DNA from: Lonicera japonica
Lineage: Eukaryota; Streptophyta; Magnoliopsida; Dipsacales; Caprifoliaceae
Assembly (NCBI GenBank): GCA_021464415.1
Contig: CM038467.1
Location: forward strand, 12,417,411-12,481,410
Reading direction: 5' to 3'
Length of the DNA: 64,000 bases
Position numbers and translations under genes: made by a program
Notes under the pieces: model-generated
What the model saw: the letters and a program-made list of their open reading frames with translations, nothing else
The model's database searches: none
Told to the model about the DNA's origin: nothing
Part shown: one piece after another, positions 22,369 through 34,850 of the stretch
How the letters are laid out: each line of letters starts with the position of its first letter
How positions within the stretch are numbered: position 1 is the first letter of the stretch

Positions 22369-23332
22369 TCTATATCTGTATCTATATTTATATAAAAATA
22401 GGTTAATTTGACTAAAAAAGTTGAACAAATTTTTTGTTAATTTTTTTTTTCTTTTTGTTTGCATGCATGTAAACATATTAAAAGCATCTATAGATTTAAT
22501 GCAGTGCACAAAGTGCAATGCAAAGATCGATCAAAGTAATTTGAGTATTATGGCTTTTTACAAAAAATTACTTGTGAATTTCACTATTATTTGTTACGAA
22601 AATATGTATAGTCATGTTTGAAAAATCAAATTTTAATTGGATTTGACTATTAATTATTACGATAATTTGAGTATTGTGGCTTTCAAAAAAAAATTACTTC
22701 TAATGATATATTTTGTCCGATTTTTCTTTTTTTTTACTTTTTGTCATGCATGTTAATCTAATTTTCACATTTTTTTTGTATTCTTCATTTATTCATAAAT
22801 GTTCTTTAGTGTATTTATTCGTTTAGCAAATTTTTTGGTTTTGGATTTTGTCTTTAAGTATTTTTTAAAAAATTTAAATATTATTCATATTATCATACAT
22901 TTAATTTTAGTGATTTAATGACTATTTGATTTGTTATAAGTTGTTTCCATTGCCAACAAATGTAAATACTTCATACTTTTCCTTAATATTCATTGTAATT
23001 CATGTTTTACTAATTTTAATCTTAAATGAAATTATCTACTATTTTTTTCCTAAGTGGTTTTAGTTTTTTTATCTCCATTATAAGGTATCTTTAAGTATAT
23101 TTTTTTTAAAAATTTCAGTGTTTTTTTAATTTAATATATTTTATTATAAATTTAATTTAGTGGTTCAATTTTGTTTTAATTTATTGTTTCCTTTTCATTT
23201 TATCTATTTTTTTTGACTTTCTACTTCATCATTACGATACTTGTTTGTTCGATTACTATTTTTCATTATTTTTCGCTATAACAATATTATTTATATAATG
23301 TTACATGTGCAACGCACAGGGTGACAAACTAG
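22369..23332 (+). mobile_element. Probable non-autonomous Helitron
   Basis: The 3' end shows a 5-bp-stem hairpin (TGTGC-AAC-GCACA at 23306-23318) followed about ten bases later by CTAG (23329-23332), and then T: the Helitron 3' structure. The 5' end begins TCTATATCTGTATCTATATT after an A, matching the TC start and the A|T insertion site. The 964-bp interior is AT-rich with no gene. Helitrons leave no target duplication, so the call rests on the two ends. Confidence 0.6.
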
Positions 23333-23856
23333 TTTCTTGTAACACCTCATTTCTAAATGTGGACTTAGCTTTTATACTTTTAAATAAACATAAATTATTT
23401 TAAAATAAAAAAAGTTAGAAACATTTGGAAAAAAACAAATATATTTGAAGGTTATCAAGGTGGTAAATGATTTCACCCGTACCTAAAAATGTTAAATTCG
23501 AGCCTCACTAATTGAAGACTTTTTCAATTATAATAGTGTAAATTATTTGAGAAGAAACACATAAAAATAATAATTTTGAAAATGTGCCCTGGATCATTCT
23601 AACTAGTATATCCACACCTGTTGAACCCATTTCAAAGCAGGGGCAGACATAATTTCTTCCGAATGGGCTAATATTTTAAAAAAAAAGTAAAAATATTTCC
23701 TAAAGTATAAACATATAGAGGAGAAAAAAAGAGTTTCAATGACATAAAACAAATACTTGAGTTCATAAATTATAAAAAATATTTAAAAAAGTTACGTTCA
23801 AGGGGTCTTTCATGATTGAAATTCATCATTAGATTGATCAACACCTGTTTCTTTTT

Positions 23857-23887
<31 letters not shown>

Positions 23888-24796
23888 ATGAATGAAGAAA
23901 TAGTTTTCCCTTTTTTTATTTGGTAGTTGATGTTGTTCCGTAGTTGATAATCTTAAAAATTAATTTTGACACACATAATCATATATAATTGAAACTAATC
24001 ACATAAATAATAGTATGTTTAGTTGTCTTTCAATTTACTAATTATATAATTTAAAATTATTTAATTCGTGAATTATCTAATCCAAATCTAGTTGCAAAAA
24101 TAAACCAATATATAAAGTAATAAATTTAAGTTGATACTTAAAATATTAAATAAGAAAACATAAATTTATTGTTAGAAGTACATTACTTATAACTATAATA
24201 TAAGCTCATGCCTAAAAAATCACATGGCAATTTTTGTTTTTTTTTTAAATATGAAAAAAATTATAATTTATTAATTTACAATAAAATAATTTACGTAATT
24301 AAATGAGTGCTAATAAGTGGTCTAACTTAATTTATTACTTGTTTTTATATATGGCTAAGGGGTAAAAGAAAACTTTGTACTAGACTTAAGTCTACTGGGG
24401 GCTGGGTAGACCCTCTCTGTTCCTATTTTAAAGCATAACATAACTACTTTTTCCTTTGTGTTAAGTAAATAGTTCAACTTTCTTTTTCAAAATATCTCGT
24501 ATCGATATAATAAATACACTCAATCTCATATAAAATAAATTATATCATTAAGTATTAAATTAATTTTTTTTTTGTTGGGAAATCAATCATCAATTATTTT
24601 AGAATTAATATTAGTTATTGAAGTATTATTCTTTATCATAATATAATAGTACTTTGAAAAGTTATACGGTATATTTTTTAAAATTATATACTATTATAAA
24701 AATAAATATAATTATTTCAATAATAATATTATTTCTAAAATACAATAAAAAAGGACTATATGAGAGATGTGGTGAAGAAAACAAGAAAGGAAAGAA
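23333..24796. other. AT-rich intergenic stretch
   Basis: No gene. A (TTC)n tract lies at about 23849-23886. A segment at about 23447-23560 has weak resemblance to tRNA-type promoter boxes (ATCAAGGTGGTAAATG and TTAAATTCGAGCCTCA) and could be an old SINE. Confidence 0.4.
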
Positions 24797-25126
24797 TTAA
24801 GAGCATCTTCAATAGTTTTGTATAAATTTTGTGTAAATCATACGTATCAAAGTGGGATTTATATAAAAATAATATATAATTTGTTTTGTACCAGTCTGCT
24901 TTAAACTTTTGTATAAATATTAAACTATCAATTAGATACGTACAAATAGAATTTATCATATATTTATTCTTTTATTTTTTAAATCCATTTATTTTTAAAA
25001 ACGGGATGAAAGAAAATAGACGCGAGATTATCTGACGTAGTTTTGTAAATTGAGTTTATATTTTATATAACTTTTTTACATAAATTATATGTGTCAAAAA
25101 TTGTTTAAAATACTGCAGGAGATTTT
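24797..25126. mobile_element. Candidate MITE
   Basis: The left end GAGCATCTTCAATAGTTTTG and the right end (reverse complement AATCTCCTGCAGTATTTTAA) are loosely inverted. A related segment lies at 35160-35455, which ends (reverse complement) GCATCTTTAATAGTACTGTA. Both interiors have TTTGTGTAAAT-type words. No target duplication was verified. Confidence 0.35.
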
Positions 25127-25660
25127 TTTTTTGATCTAAGTAGACTGGTAAGTAACGCGCTGGCACATGTTATTCCTTTCCTTGTGCTGCTGGGCCATTG
25201 ATTGATTTTGCCCCCAACTCATTTGTACATAGAGAACGCACAAACTCAAAAATTCCCTCCCCTAAAAGAAAAGAAAGCTGAAACTTTGTGCGTGAATTGT
25301 TCTTCTTCTTCATATATATATATATATATATATATATCTGAAAACAAACACACTCTCAACTCTTGTTTGCCCAATCAATCCACAGATTGCACGCACAATT
25401 CCTCTTCTTATCCAACTCCTTAAATCACTTGATACTTTTGATTTTTAAAGATATCAAAACAACATTATACTATTTGTTTTATGATCGAATCTGAGTAATG
25501 AAATGGATTGCTTCAACTCTTTGATTTCGACTGCGAATTGAATGTTGGGTCGTCTTTGGAAAGTTTGATTTGTCGGTGCTTGATCCAATTTCTATCTGAG
25601 AATCATCGATGAATCAATTGGAATCATCATAGATTTAGGTGGGTGAATTGTGGACGAAAG
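25127..25660 (+). promoter_or_regulatory. Promoter and 5' UTR region of GAUT11-like gene
   Basis: The sequence becomes less AT-rich and holds pyrimidine-rich patches plus a (TA)n at about 25314-25337. The leader just upstream of the ATG at 25661 contains another ATG in a different frame at 25639 that opens an unrelated short frame. The transcription start is not determinable by eye. Confidence 0.4.
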
Positions 25661-28607
25661 ATGCGGCGGCGGGCTGCCGATTACCGGCGCCCGGTTCGAA
25701 GGAGGTATTCATGTTGGATCTGGGCCCTTCTCGGCTTATTCTCAATTGCCGCTTTTCTTCTTTTTGTTTTTCATCACCGCCAGGATCATCGGGTCGAACA
25801 ACACCCCATAGTCGTAAGATCCTACTTCTATTTTCCTTCCATAATTATTTGCTTTCTTTGATAATTGGGACTTGGTTGGCTGCTATGTTTATTTCACATT
25901 TTTGAAGCATTCTTCTACATTAATTTGGTATAATGCAGAACTAGAAAGGTTTCTGAAATTGATTATTTATGTTTGTTAGTAAGTAACCGCAAGATTGTAG
26001 AAGAAAACTGAACTCTATTAAATTGTACTCTGTTTGTTGAGTATCATTCTTTATTTTTTAAGTTAAGGCGCAAACCTGTTGAAGAATACAACCTTAATTC
26101 TTATAGGTTTGTATTTTGTAATCAGGGAATCAGTAACTGAAAACTTCAATTTTCGACTGCTTTCATTTCAACACAGGCCTATTGATTTATTACTTAATGA
26201 TTAGTTTAGCCACACTTATGAGTTATTTATTGCCACGTACTTGATCAAAATGCCTCAATTAATCTTCACTATAGATCGTTCTATATAATTGTAATTGTAT
26301 GTGCGCGTGTAATAGTCCCTTGCTTTTGGTATTCACTTGAACTTCCCATGGGAATACATAGATGAAGAAAACAGAACACGGAATAAACCATGAGATATCA
26401 CATACTTGACAGATTAAACTAATAGCCATGGGTTAAGCAATGATAACAGAATCAAAGGGCTCAACAAAGATTGCCTTCTAAGATAGAGACGATAACCCCA
26501 TAATACACCCAGGATATTACAGACTGACTTTCTGAATTAGCTGCTCTCTCTATATATGTATTAATAGGGCCAGAAAAGGAAAAAAAATGCCTATTCGGTT
26601 GATGTTCAGAATGCTATAAAAGTGGAAAATTAGTAAGAAAAAAGAAACAGTCAATTGTAGATGCTCTTTAGGGCTCTTTACCTTCTCATAAAAAAATTGC
26701 AGGAGGTAAATTTGGGCCATTTTTATTAGAAAATAGAAGTTTTGGGACTTTCTCTTTTCATGTCAGTAGTTAGATCGCAGTTCCTAAAATTGGCTTCTTT
26801 GCATGCCCAATTCACATCGTTTATGCATTCTTTGTTTAAAACTGTTTCTCTATTAGGACCAGAATGCTGCTGGTGAGGTCAAATGCTTATTGCACAAAGA
26901 TTACTCGTCTTTATTTCTCGTCCTAATTACCTCAAGTATTATGGGAGTAATGTGGAGTATAATTTTTGAAGGTTTTCAAACTTGTCATTGAACATATTTG
27001 TTTGTGCCAGCCTTTCGAATGTTTTTTTCTTTACATTGTCCATATAACGTCTCATATTAATCATCTACTTTTACTGAATGGTTTGGTTATTATGCAACTA
27101 GAATTTCATAGTATTCTTGATGACTTACCCAATATATCAATTTTCCCTTTGCCAGGAGAGAAATGCCAGAAACGTACAAGTTGCCCATAAGCGGTTGAAT
27201 TTTACCGAAGATATGTTAAGTGCCACTTCATATGCGAGGCAGTTATCGGAACAAATGACACTTGCCAAAGCTTACATCATCATCGCAAAAGAGCACAATA
27301 ACCTTCATCTTGCTTGGCAGCTAAGTTCAAAGATGAGAATCGGCCAATCTTTACTTTCTAAAGCAGCCAAGAGAGAGGAACCCATCACACTAGAGGAAGC
27401 AGAGCCAGTCATCAAAAGCCTATCGTCTTTAATCTTCAAGGCACAAGATGCTCATTACGATATAGCCACTACAATAATGACTATGAAATCCCACATTCAA
27501 GCTCTTGAAGAGCGTGCAAATGCGGCCACTGTTCAAAGTACCGTGTTTGGGCAATTAGCTGCCGAAGCACTGCCCAAGAATCTTCACTGCATAAACGTTA
27601 AACTTGTGGCCGATTGGCTAAAGAATTCGTATCTTCAAGAACTCGCTGAAGAGAAGAACTCTCCTCGGTTAGTAGACAATAATCTATACCACTTTTGCTT
27701 ATTTTCAGATAATTTACTCGCTGTTTCGACTGTTGTCAACTCTACTGTTTCAAATGCTGATCATCCAAAGCAGCTCGTTTTTCACGTTGTAACGAACGGA
27801 GTTAACTATGGCCCGATGCAAGTTTGGTTCCTCATCAACGACTTCAAAGGGTCCACGGTTGAAGTTGAGAAAATCGAGGACTTCACTTGGTTGAACTCTT
27901 CTTACTCTCCTCTTGTTAATCAGCTAGACGAAGTAGATTCTTGGTCTTATTACTTCAAAGGGTCTGAAGATTCAACACCTGACCTGAAAATTCGAAATTC
28001 GAAGTACATATCTCTGTTGAATCACCTTCGGTTTTACATACCCAATATCTATCCTCAGCTGGAGAAGGTTGTTTTTCTAGAAGATGACGTCGTTGTCCAA
28101 AAGGACTTGACTCCTCTGTTTTCTTTGGATTTGCATGGGAATGTGAATGGGGCAGTGGAAACTTGTTTGGAAGCTTTTCATCGCTATTACAAGTATTTAA
28201 ATTTCTCAAATCCTTTGATCAGCTCAAAAATTGATCCGCAGGCTTGTGGTTGGGCATTTGGTATGAATGTTTTCGATTTGATTGCTTGGAGGAAAGTTAA
28301 TGCGACAGCGCGCTTCCATTACTGGCAAGAAAGTAATGTTAATAAGACACTCTGGAGGCTTGGGACGCTGCCACCTGGCCTTCTGGCCTTCTATGGGTTG
28401 ACTGAGCCGTTGGATCGGAGATGGCATGTATTGGGATTGGGGTATGACCCGAATATTGACGACCGGATGATTGAGAGTGCAGCGGTGATCCACTTCAATG
28501 GGAATATGAAGCCGTGGATGAAGTTTTGTATCGGAAGGTACCGACCTTTATGGGAGCGATATGTGAATCGGACCCACCCATATCTTCAAGATTGCGTCAC
28601 TAGTTGA
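25661..28607 (+). CDS. GAUT11: Galacturonosyltransferase, GAUT11-like (GT8 family)
   Basis: Two exons (25661-25813 and 27156-28607), GT-AG, phase 0, give 534 aa; Arabidopsis GAUT11 is of nearly the same length. The N terminus MRRRAADYRR is basic and cytosolic, followed by one membrane anchor (about 19-37), so this is a type II Golgi protein. The stem includes AEQMTLAKAY-like and KSHIQALEERANAATVQ segments; the GT8 catalytic domain starts near residue 215. Visible motifs are FLEDDVVVQKDL (about 358-369), CGWAFGMNVFD and HFNGNMKPW (497-505). Family role: transfer of galacturonic acid from UDP-GalA to pectin homogalacturonan. The nucleotide/metal-binding acidic triad reads EDD, where the homologues I remember have DDD. 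Similarity to GAUT11 is clearly closer than to GAUT10 over the C-terminal half. Its 3' end faces the PI4K-gamma gene. Confidence 0.94.
25814..27155 (+). other. GAUT11-like intron 1
   Basis: 1,342 bp between GTC|GTAAGA and TTTGCCAG|GAGAGA. No complete transposon was recognised; the stretch at about 26330-26560 is GC-richer than its surroundings and unlike ordinary intron sequence, so it could be an old insertion. Confidence 0.7.
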
Positions 28608-31454
28608 AAATTGTTGTACTTTGATGATTGTGGGTAATTTTTGTCTAATCTTGAATACATTTTTACACTCGCAGAACTTTAATCGCGTTATTGTAGAGTC
28701 AGAACTAGAAAATTTTGGCCTCGTTAGGTTTTTTGCCTTTTGTGTTTCTCGTTTTACCATGTTCAAATTAAATGGAAAAAGGATTCTTATACTCTAGAAA
28801 GCAGATATGTATCTTTGGTTGAAAGGTTTTATTTATCATGCAGTTTGTAGAATGATTGAACTATAAATTTTTGTAAGAATTTATGATACAATTTAGTTGA
28901 TCCGAATATTTTTGTTTCTCTTTTTGGGATATCAACAAGATAATTTGGTCAGCTAGTATGATAATTTTGGATTCTATACTTCTCGGGCCTTGCTACACGG
29001 CAAACTGAATTCCTCCTGCTTTCATTTTATCCAGTTATAGAACTTCTCTACCCAAATACATTTTCGACGATGGATGGACTTGGCTCATCTTTTTCTTTTT
29101 TTTAACCCAAGACTCTAATCGCGCTATTTACCAGTGAATGATTCGATACATGATCTAGCGCTATAGCAGTGACTCAATACACATGATCTAGCGCTATAGC
29201 AGTGACTCAATACACATAGTCCAGGCGTGAATGACCTCTAATTTCCCGGATTGGGAGTGCTTAGTTCAGTGCAAACAAGCTGATCTATAATACTTTTACC
29301 GAAGCAAAAATTAAGACGTGATTCGATACACCATGAAAAGAATTTAATAGATGGATGTTACTTCCCATTTAATAGTCAATTTTCATTTTTGTTTTAACCA
29401 AAAACTGGTTCTAATATAAAAATGGTCAGGACCAATGACAATTGGAATATCACGTTGAGTGTCGCGGTATATTATGTTGGTAGCAGGTTGGACTAATTAA
29501 CTTAGTGCTGCTAAATTTCAATTATTGATTGATTCTGATGGAATTGGGGTTGGTTTGTTGCGATAGTATAGTCAGTTTATACTTTATGGTGGTGAATGAT
29601 TTCACGAGATAATTTGTATGATGTCTCAATTTAATGTATTACACATTTGAGTGTTAACCCTTCTTATTTGTTTACTCATTCCATTGCAATTATAAATCTT
29701 TGAATTTACTATTTATATTTATTTGGCTCAAGGTTCGGCTCTCTCGTTCACGCTCCTACCCTCAAACACTACATATATTCGTGCCTTGTTTTTTGTACTA
29801 AAATAAGCATACCTTATTTTTAATTAACTCAAATGAACATTCCCTGTTTTTGAAACCAAAAGAAGAAGAAGAAGAACGTTCCCTGTTTCTATAAAGGTCA
29901 ATTATACCTTTCTCAATCCATTGCACCCATGGATTATCTAAACCACCATGCATCTAGCAACCATGGTCCACATCCGTAGGACAAAATACAGCTAAACTTG
30001 GTTCAAATTATATTTTGAAACAGAACCCAGATTACAAAACCAACATTTATATATATATATATACAAGGGAGAAGGGGGGAGGGGAGGGGATCGAACCGTG
30101 GGTCAATTTTAAAGTCAACTTATTTTTTGTAAAATCATGTTAATGGTGTGCCCTTTAGCACTTATTTATAACAAGAATAAGGTTTCAATCGACAATAAAT
30201 TAGACACATATTCTCATGCAAAGTCTATTTTTCTATTTATGGTATAGTTAACATTTTCCTTTATTGTAATAAAAAAATCATTTTGCAGTGACAAAAATAT
30301 GGATATTTTGATCTCCCTGGCTAAATTATTCTAATGTAAAATTTCTAAAATAAACTCTATAGGCGTTAAGATATATTTTTTTTGTTTAATGACTTTTATT
30401 TTATGTTGTCGGTAGAAGATAAAGCTTCCATTTAATTTGGCTAGTTATTGCTTAAGAACCTGTCTAGTACTTATCGGGCGTCATTGTACCAATAAAAATG
30501 AACAGATTAAATAAAATCCTCGTTTTGTTGCAATATCTTTTCATTTGAATGGGTCAATAAACCAGTAGTACATTTCACTAAAACATTTATATTTTCATAA
30601 TATAAACCAAGAATACAAAGCTCACAAAATGTGTATTCCCCTCACAAAACTACAGAAGGTATGCATCATTCATCATAAAAACAAAAACAACAACTCCCAC
30701 CTTAACACTGCCTTGAGGAAAGAGTTCTCTATTCCATAAGAATTTCTAATTTCTAGAGGCAGTACTTATTGTAATAAGTGCAATGGTTTAGCTCGCATAA
30801 CATATTCCACCAGAGTTTCCCACCTTTTCTCTAGTTGCTATTGCAATATTCAACTAACCCTACACACGATGAGGATGCTTTGTATTGGGATCTCATAATA
30901 ACCAACCAATATATCTCTCATAAAATAACTCTTAAATAAGAACTGAGTATGCAAGCATTACTCTTCCCCTTTCTATTTGAGAAGCCGATTCTGGTGGCAT
31001 GCAAACATTTCCTCTTGGCAGAACGAACAGTCAAATAGACTTCAACAATTTGGAACATCCAAAGTCAATAATTTATATAATGTAAGATTGTACATGAATC
31101 ACATAATGAGAGATCTTTACACTACAGAAACTATTTGAGATTGTATCAAGGATTGCGTACTGTACATCGTAATTCCAAATCAATTTGTACATAATTTTCT
31201 CATGTTCATATCTATAACTATTGTTTTATGAAATCGATAACAACCAACATAAAAAGGGCAGCTACAAAAGAGAGGTTTGAGTAGGAAACCCTGATCTTAA
31301 AATACTAAACCTTTTCCTTACCATTACACTCTCCTTTTGAAAAGAAAGTCGAGTAACATACCCACAAGCAAATCCCATACTTCAACAGTCTAAAAGAAGA
31401 CAATTTTATTTCTTGACTCCTCAATTTATTTTGAATAAAAGCTAGTTACAAGTC
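28608..31454. other. Convergent spacer between GAUT11-like and PI4K-gamma genes
   Basis: Holds the two 3' UTRs. A perfect 33-bp tandem duplication lies at 29148-29213. A (TA)n run at about 30048-30063 borders a segment with CGGTTCGATCCCC on the minus strand (near 30085-30100), which resembles a tRNA B box and may be a SINE relic. Nothing coding was found between 28770 and 31454. Confidence 0.5.
29148..29213. repeat. Perfect 33-bp tandem duplication
   Basis: The unit starting ACATGATCTAGCGCTATAGC occurs twice without a mismatch, and a partial third start follows (ACATAGTC). It contains the palindrome AGCGCT. Confidence 0.9.
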
Positions 31455-33311
31455 TCAAAACTGGCACGAGTTACCAAGCCTCTGGCTCATCCTCTGGCCA
31501 ATTCTTGAAATTCTCCAATTAGCAAAAGCAGGGAAAAGAAGCTCCTTGAACTTCTCAAGGAACAATATCCATTCTTCCTCATTCATGTCCACAAACTTCA
31601 CAAAGCTTCTTGTCACTGATGACACCCTCTCCTCAGCTATTCTTCCGCCAAATGAAGTACCCACCCGATAAGCATACTTCGGTTTTCCACCTTTGTTCCA
31701 CCGCCTCTTCTCACCCAAGCCAAAGTTTTTTAGAGACTTTGATTGCTTTAAAACAGTTGAGTGGTGCTCATTTTGCTCCTCATTCACCACGATTTCATCT
31801 AGTTCACTGAGTGGGTTCCAGCCTTTTAAACTTTTAAACTCAGCATGAACTAAAGACTTGCTCAACAAATCTTGTGACATGTTTGGGGAAAATTCCACCT
31901 CTGCACGCTCAAAATCCGTATCATCATCTCCACTCCTTAGTTCGGACTCTAAATATGAATTTTCTCTCTCTGCTATGATCTTCCTTACCTCTAGGCATAG
32001 TGCCTCAAGCTCACTTGGTACCTCTTCACGGCCTTGAAACTCTCTACTCATCATCTCACCAATGTCAGCAAGGTAGAGACCAAAAGCTGCAGCTTCCTTT
32101 AGGAAAATAGTGCAAAGTTCCAAAACCCGTAGGCAAGCCTCTCGAATCATTGGCAGCTCCACCTTTAACATCTCAGAATCATGAACAGGGTCGAGATTAC
32201 TTATGTAATTGAGCTCTTCCTTAGAGAAAGGAACAGACGCTTGAGGCCAATGTATCCACTCAAAATACGGGTCTTCCAAGCTCTCCGGTAAGCAAAGGCC
32301 GTGATCAATTGGAATAAGCTCAACCACACCATCAAGCTTCCTAACCAGAAGATTTCCTGCATGCCGGTCAGTGTTAAAGATCCTAATGTCTAATATCCCT
32401 ATTCTATGTACAGCTGCAACTGGAAAGCTAGAGCTCCCGTGATCACTGGCATCAAAATCATGGGGAATGAATTTCTGGAGAGACGCAATCTTGCTAACCT
32501 TTTTCTTGTTTTGAAGCTTGTTCCCGTTCACACTGCCGTTGACATTAAAGATCGAGTGCGATATCTTTATTAGAGCTGTTGGGGGTACATTAGCAAAGTG
32601 ATCATGGTCCAAAAGGTAAGCCGCTACTTCACGAAAGCCTGTTTCGCCAACTCTCACAGAATTCTTCAGACCAGGTTGTCCAAGAGCTTTGCCTAGAAGC
32701 CCTTTTGGGTTATTTGGTGCAAGAGGTTCCTCGTCTGTCGGTTTCACTATAGCGACACTCTCGCCTTTGATATTTCTGAAGTAGTAAGCACCTCCTAACC
32801 CACTATTTATAGGTATTGGTTCAATCCCATTCCTAATCGCCTTCACGATCTCTTTAACCAGTTCGTTTGTTCTAGCAAAGCGATTTGGCCGACCAAGAAT
32901 CTCAACAAGACCACTCTGATCTTTTTGTTGGAGAGCCTTCCCAGTAGGCGACAGGGACGGACTCGATGAGCTCCTATTCATAAGGTTCCTAGTGAGAAGC
33001 AGTGCTGAATCATTTTGAATACCACTAAGATCATTGTTCAGTATCATATCACCAAATGTCAGTGAACTTTCATCGGTGGGAACATTAAGAGAGAGGTGCA
33101 ACCTCCTTTTCACAGTATGGGCATTGTCTCCCCGATTCAACTCCATTCCCAAAACACAGCCACTTTCAGTTTGCACAAACACACGGCGCCTCCTTGGAGG
33201 CTTTCTGACAGTTGCCGCCCTATCACTGTCATAATCACCGAGGCATGAGTTGTTGACAACTGGAACCGCAGCCATTTGGGATTGAACAGGCCTGTCCAAC
33301 TTAATAGACAT
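31455..33311 (-). CDS. Phosphatidylinositol 4-kinase gamma-type protein with ubiquitin-like domain
   Basis: Single coding exon, 618 aa, starting MSIKLDRPVQSQMA. Residues about 42-109 form a ubiquitin-like region (RVFVQTESGCVLGMELNR and LTFGDMILNN). A Ser-rich linker with SSSSPSLSPTGK follows. The PI3/PI4-kinase-like domain covers about 165-460: AIVKPTDEE with the probable ATP-contacting Lys190, VGETGFREVAAYLLD, FNTDRHAGNLLV (catalytic loop, 312-323) and IPIDHGLCLP (metal-binding loop, 333-342). This composition and length match the Arabidopsis PI4K gamma 5/6/7 group. Plant type II gamma members are reported to act mainly as protein kinases with little lipid kinase activity, so the substrate is uncertain. 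A 5' UTR intron is annotated separately. Confidence 0.93.
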   Translation of the reverse strand: MSIKLDRPVQSQMAAVPVVNNSCLGDYDSDRAATVRKPPRRRRVFVQTESGCVLGMELNRGDNAHTVKRRLHLSLNVPTDESSLTFGDMILNNDLSGIQNDSALLLTRNLMNRSSSSPSLSPTGKALQQKDQSGLVEILGRPNRFARTNELVKEIVKAIRNGIEPIPINSGLGGAYYFRNIKGESVAIVKPTDEEPLAPNNPKGLLGKALGQPGLKNSVRVGETGFREVAAYLLDHDHFANVPPTALIKISHSIFNVNGSVNGNKLQNKKKVSKIASLQKFIPHDFDASDHGSSSFPVAAVHRIGILDIRIFNTDRHAGNLLVRKLDGVVELIPIDHGLCLPESLEDPYFEWIHWPQASVPFSKEELNYISNLDPVHDSEMLKVELPMIREACLRVLELCTIFLKEAAAFGLYLADIGEMMSREFQGREEVPSELEALCLEVRKIIAERENSYLESELRSGDDDTDFERAEVEFSPNMSQDLLSKSLVHAEFKSLKGWNPLSELDEIVVNEEQNEHHSTVLKQSKSLKNFGLGEKRRWNKGGKPKYAYRVGTSFGGRIAEERVSSVTRSFVKFVDMNEEEWILFLEKFKELLFPAFANWRISRIGQRMSQRLGNSCQF

Positions 33312-33564
33312 AATTTACAAGGTTAAAAGCCTCCACTTCTCACTCAATAAGGCATCACACTCAAATGTAGACACCAACTGAATGAAAGAGAGAATACTGC
33401 ACCAAACAATCATTAGTTGGCCCTCAACACATAAAACGGTAGCCTGAGTGGTTCTCACACCTGCTGGAGCAAAAATGATATCCACCCAGAAATACCTATG
33501 GTGCAGTTGCTACATCTGCAAAGCTTATTTAATGATGGCCCCCATATTTTAAGAGGACCAAGAC

Positions 33565-34171
33565 CTGCATGGAAGGAATAAAAGAAGACAAGGTTAATAG
33601 TAGATTCTAGTTCTGCAATCTGCTGATACATGCATATAAGATGCTAACCGACAAGTTCCCCTTGAGAAAAAAGTGGCAGCATGTGACTATCCCACCACAG
33701 AATATAGTCACTGTTTAGTTGACAGAAATAGTGAGGGAAAGTAAAAATGGAAGGGGAAGGAAGAGGAATAGAAAAAAATAAAGGAACAACAAAGAAGGGA
33801 ACACAAGGTTATATGCCACTGGAGCTCGTGCCTGCATGAATATGATGTGTATTCCATTGCTCAGTAACTAGAAAATCATATCAAAGAGAAATCAGCAAAG
33901 AGAAATTTAGAACTAAACAAAGTACGTTCTAAAATCAATTTAAGTATGAGGCTTCATGGGTAAATCATTGAACAAAGAAAGCTATTACAATAGCCAATTT
34001 TCTAGCACATTTATAGCACAAATTTAAACAAAACTGACATAAGGAGATATTCAACATCGTTAAGAGTTGTTAGAGAGAGAAGCTTGGTAAGCCTCACAGA
34101 CATGAAATCTGATCCAACCTTTTCACAAACATTTTCTGGAAACTGATCCATCAAGATAATGGCAACTCATG

Positions 34172-34206
<35 letters not shown>

Positions 34207-34627
34207 AAGACAATGATATACAAGACAATCAAAAGTCACATACACACACACACATGTATACGCACATAAACATCCACAAACATTTCGGTTTTACTGTCTG
34301 CTAAACAGTGTTATTTTTACATAAATTCCTAAGTCGCACAAAAGTTTCCAGTTTCTAATATTTCTATCCATCTAAGCTAATGGAAGCGAGGAAAAGACTA
34401 AATTTGAACTATTGAGTTCCTTCTCTTCTCAAAAAAATTTCTCTTCAGCTAACCTAGCTTGATCACACTATATACACAACTCAGATTACCTGAAAGTACA
34501 GAAACTAGTAACAGGATAAAGAACCTTCCTTAACTGACACTAAGTTTACATATATAAGGAATAAAAAGGGAATTGAATCAAATCGAAGTGCGATGGCTAA
34601 ATCTCATTGATTTGCATACAAACTCAC
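33565..34627 (-). other. 5' UTR intron of the PI4K-gamma gene
   Basis: On the minus strand AAAATACG|GTGAGTTT gives a donor (exon edge 34628) and CCATGCAG|GTCTTGG an acceptor (exon edge 33564), a 1,063-bp leader intron about 250 bases upstream of the ATG. It carries a (TG)n run at about 34182-34206 and CACA-rich flanks. Splice consensus only. Confidence 0.6.
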
Positions 34628-34850
34628 CGTATTTTGAGGAACAAATTTCACGGGCGGTGGAGAGGAAGAGGTGAAGGAGAGGGATCGGACAGATAGATTA
34701 TCACGGCCAGTGATCGGAGTATCCAGTGGAAACCACTTCCTCCAGCTCTCTCTATTCGTTTTTCTTTCTTGTTGGAGAGGAAATTTTTATTCGAATAACT
34801 TCCGTATGGATTTGAACTCTCGGATAGACATGAGTGAAACAAAGCTGTAA
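34628..34850 (-). promoter_or_regulatory. First 5' UTR exon and promoter of PI4K-gamma gene
   Basis: GC-richer segment upstream of the predicted leader intron, pyrimidine-rich on the gene's strand, before the sequence reverts to AT-rich intergenic DNA. The exact start is unknown. Confidence 0.45.
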
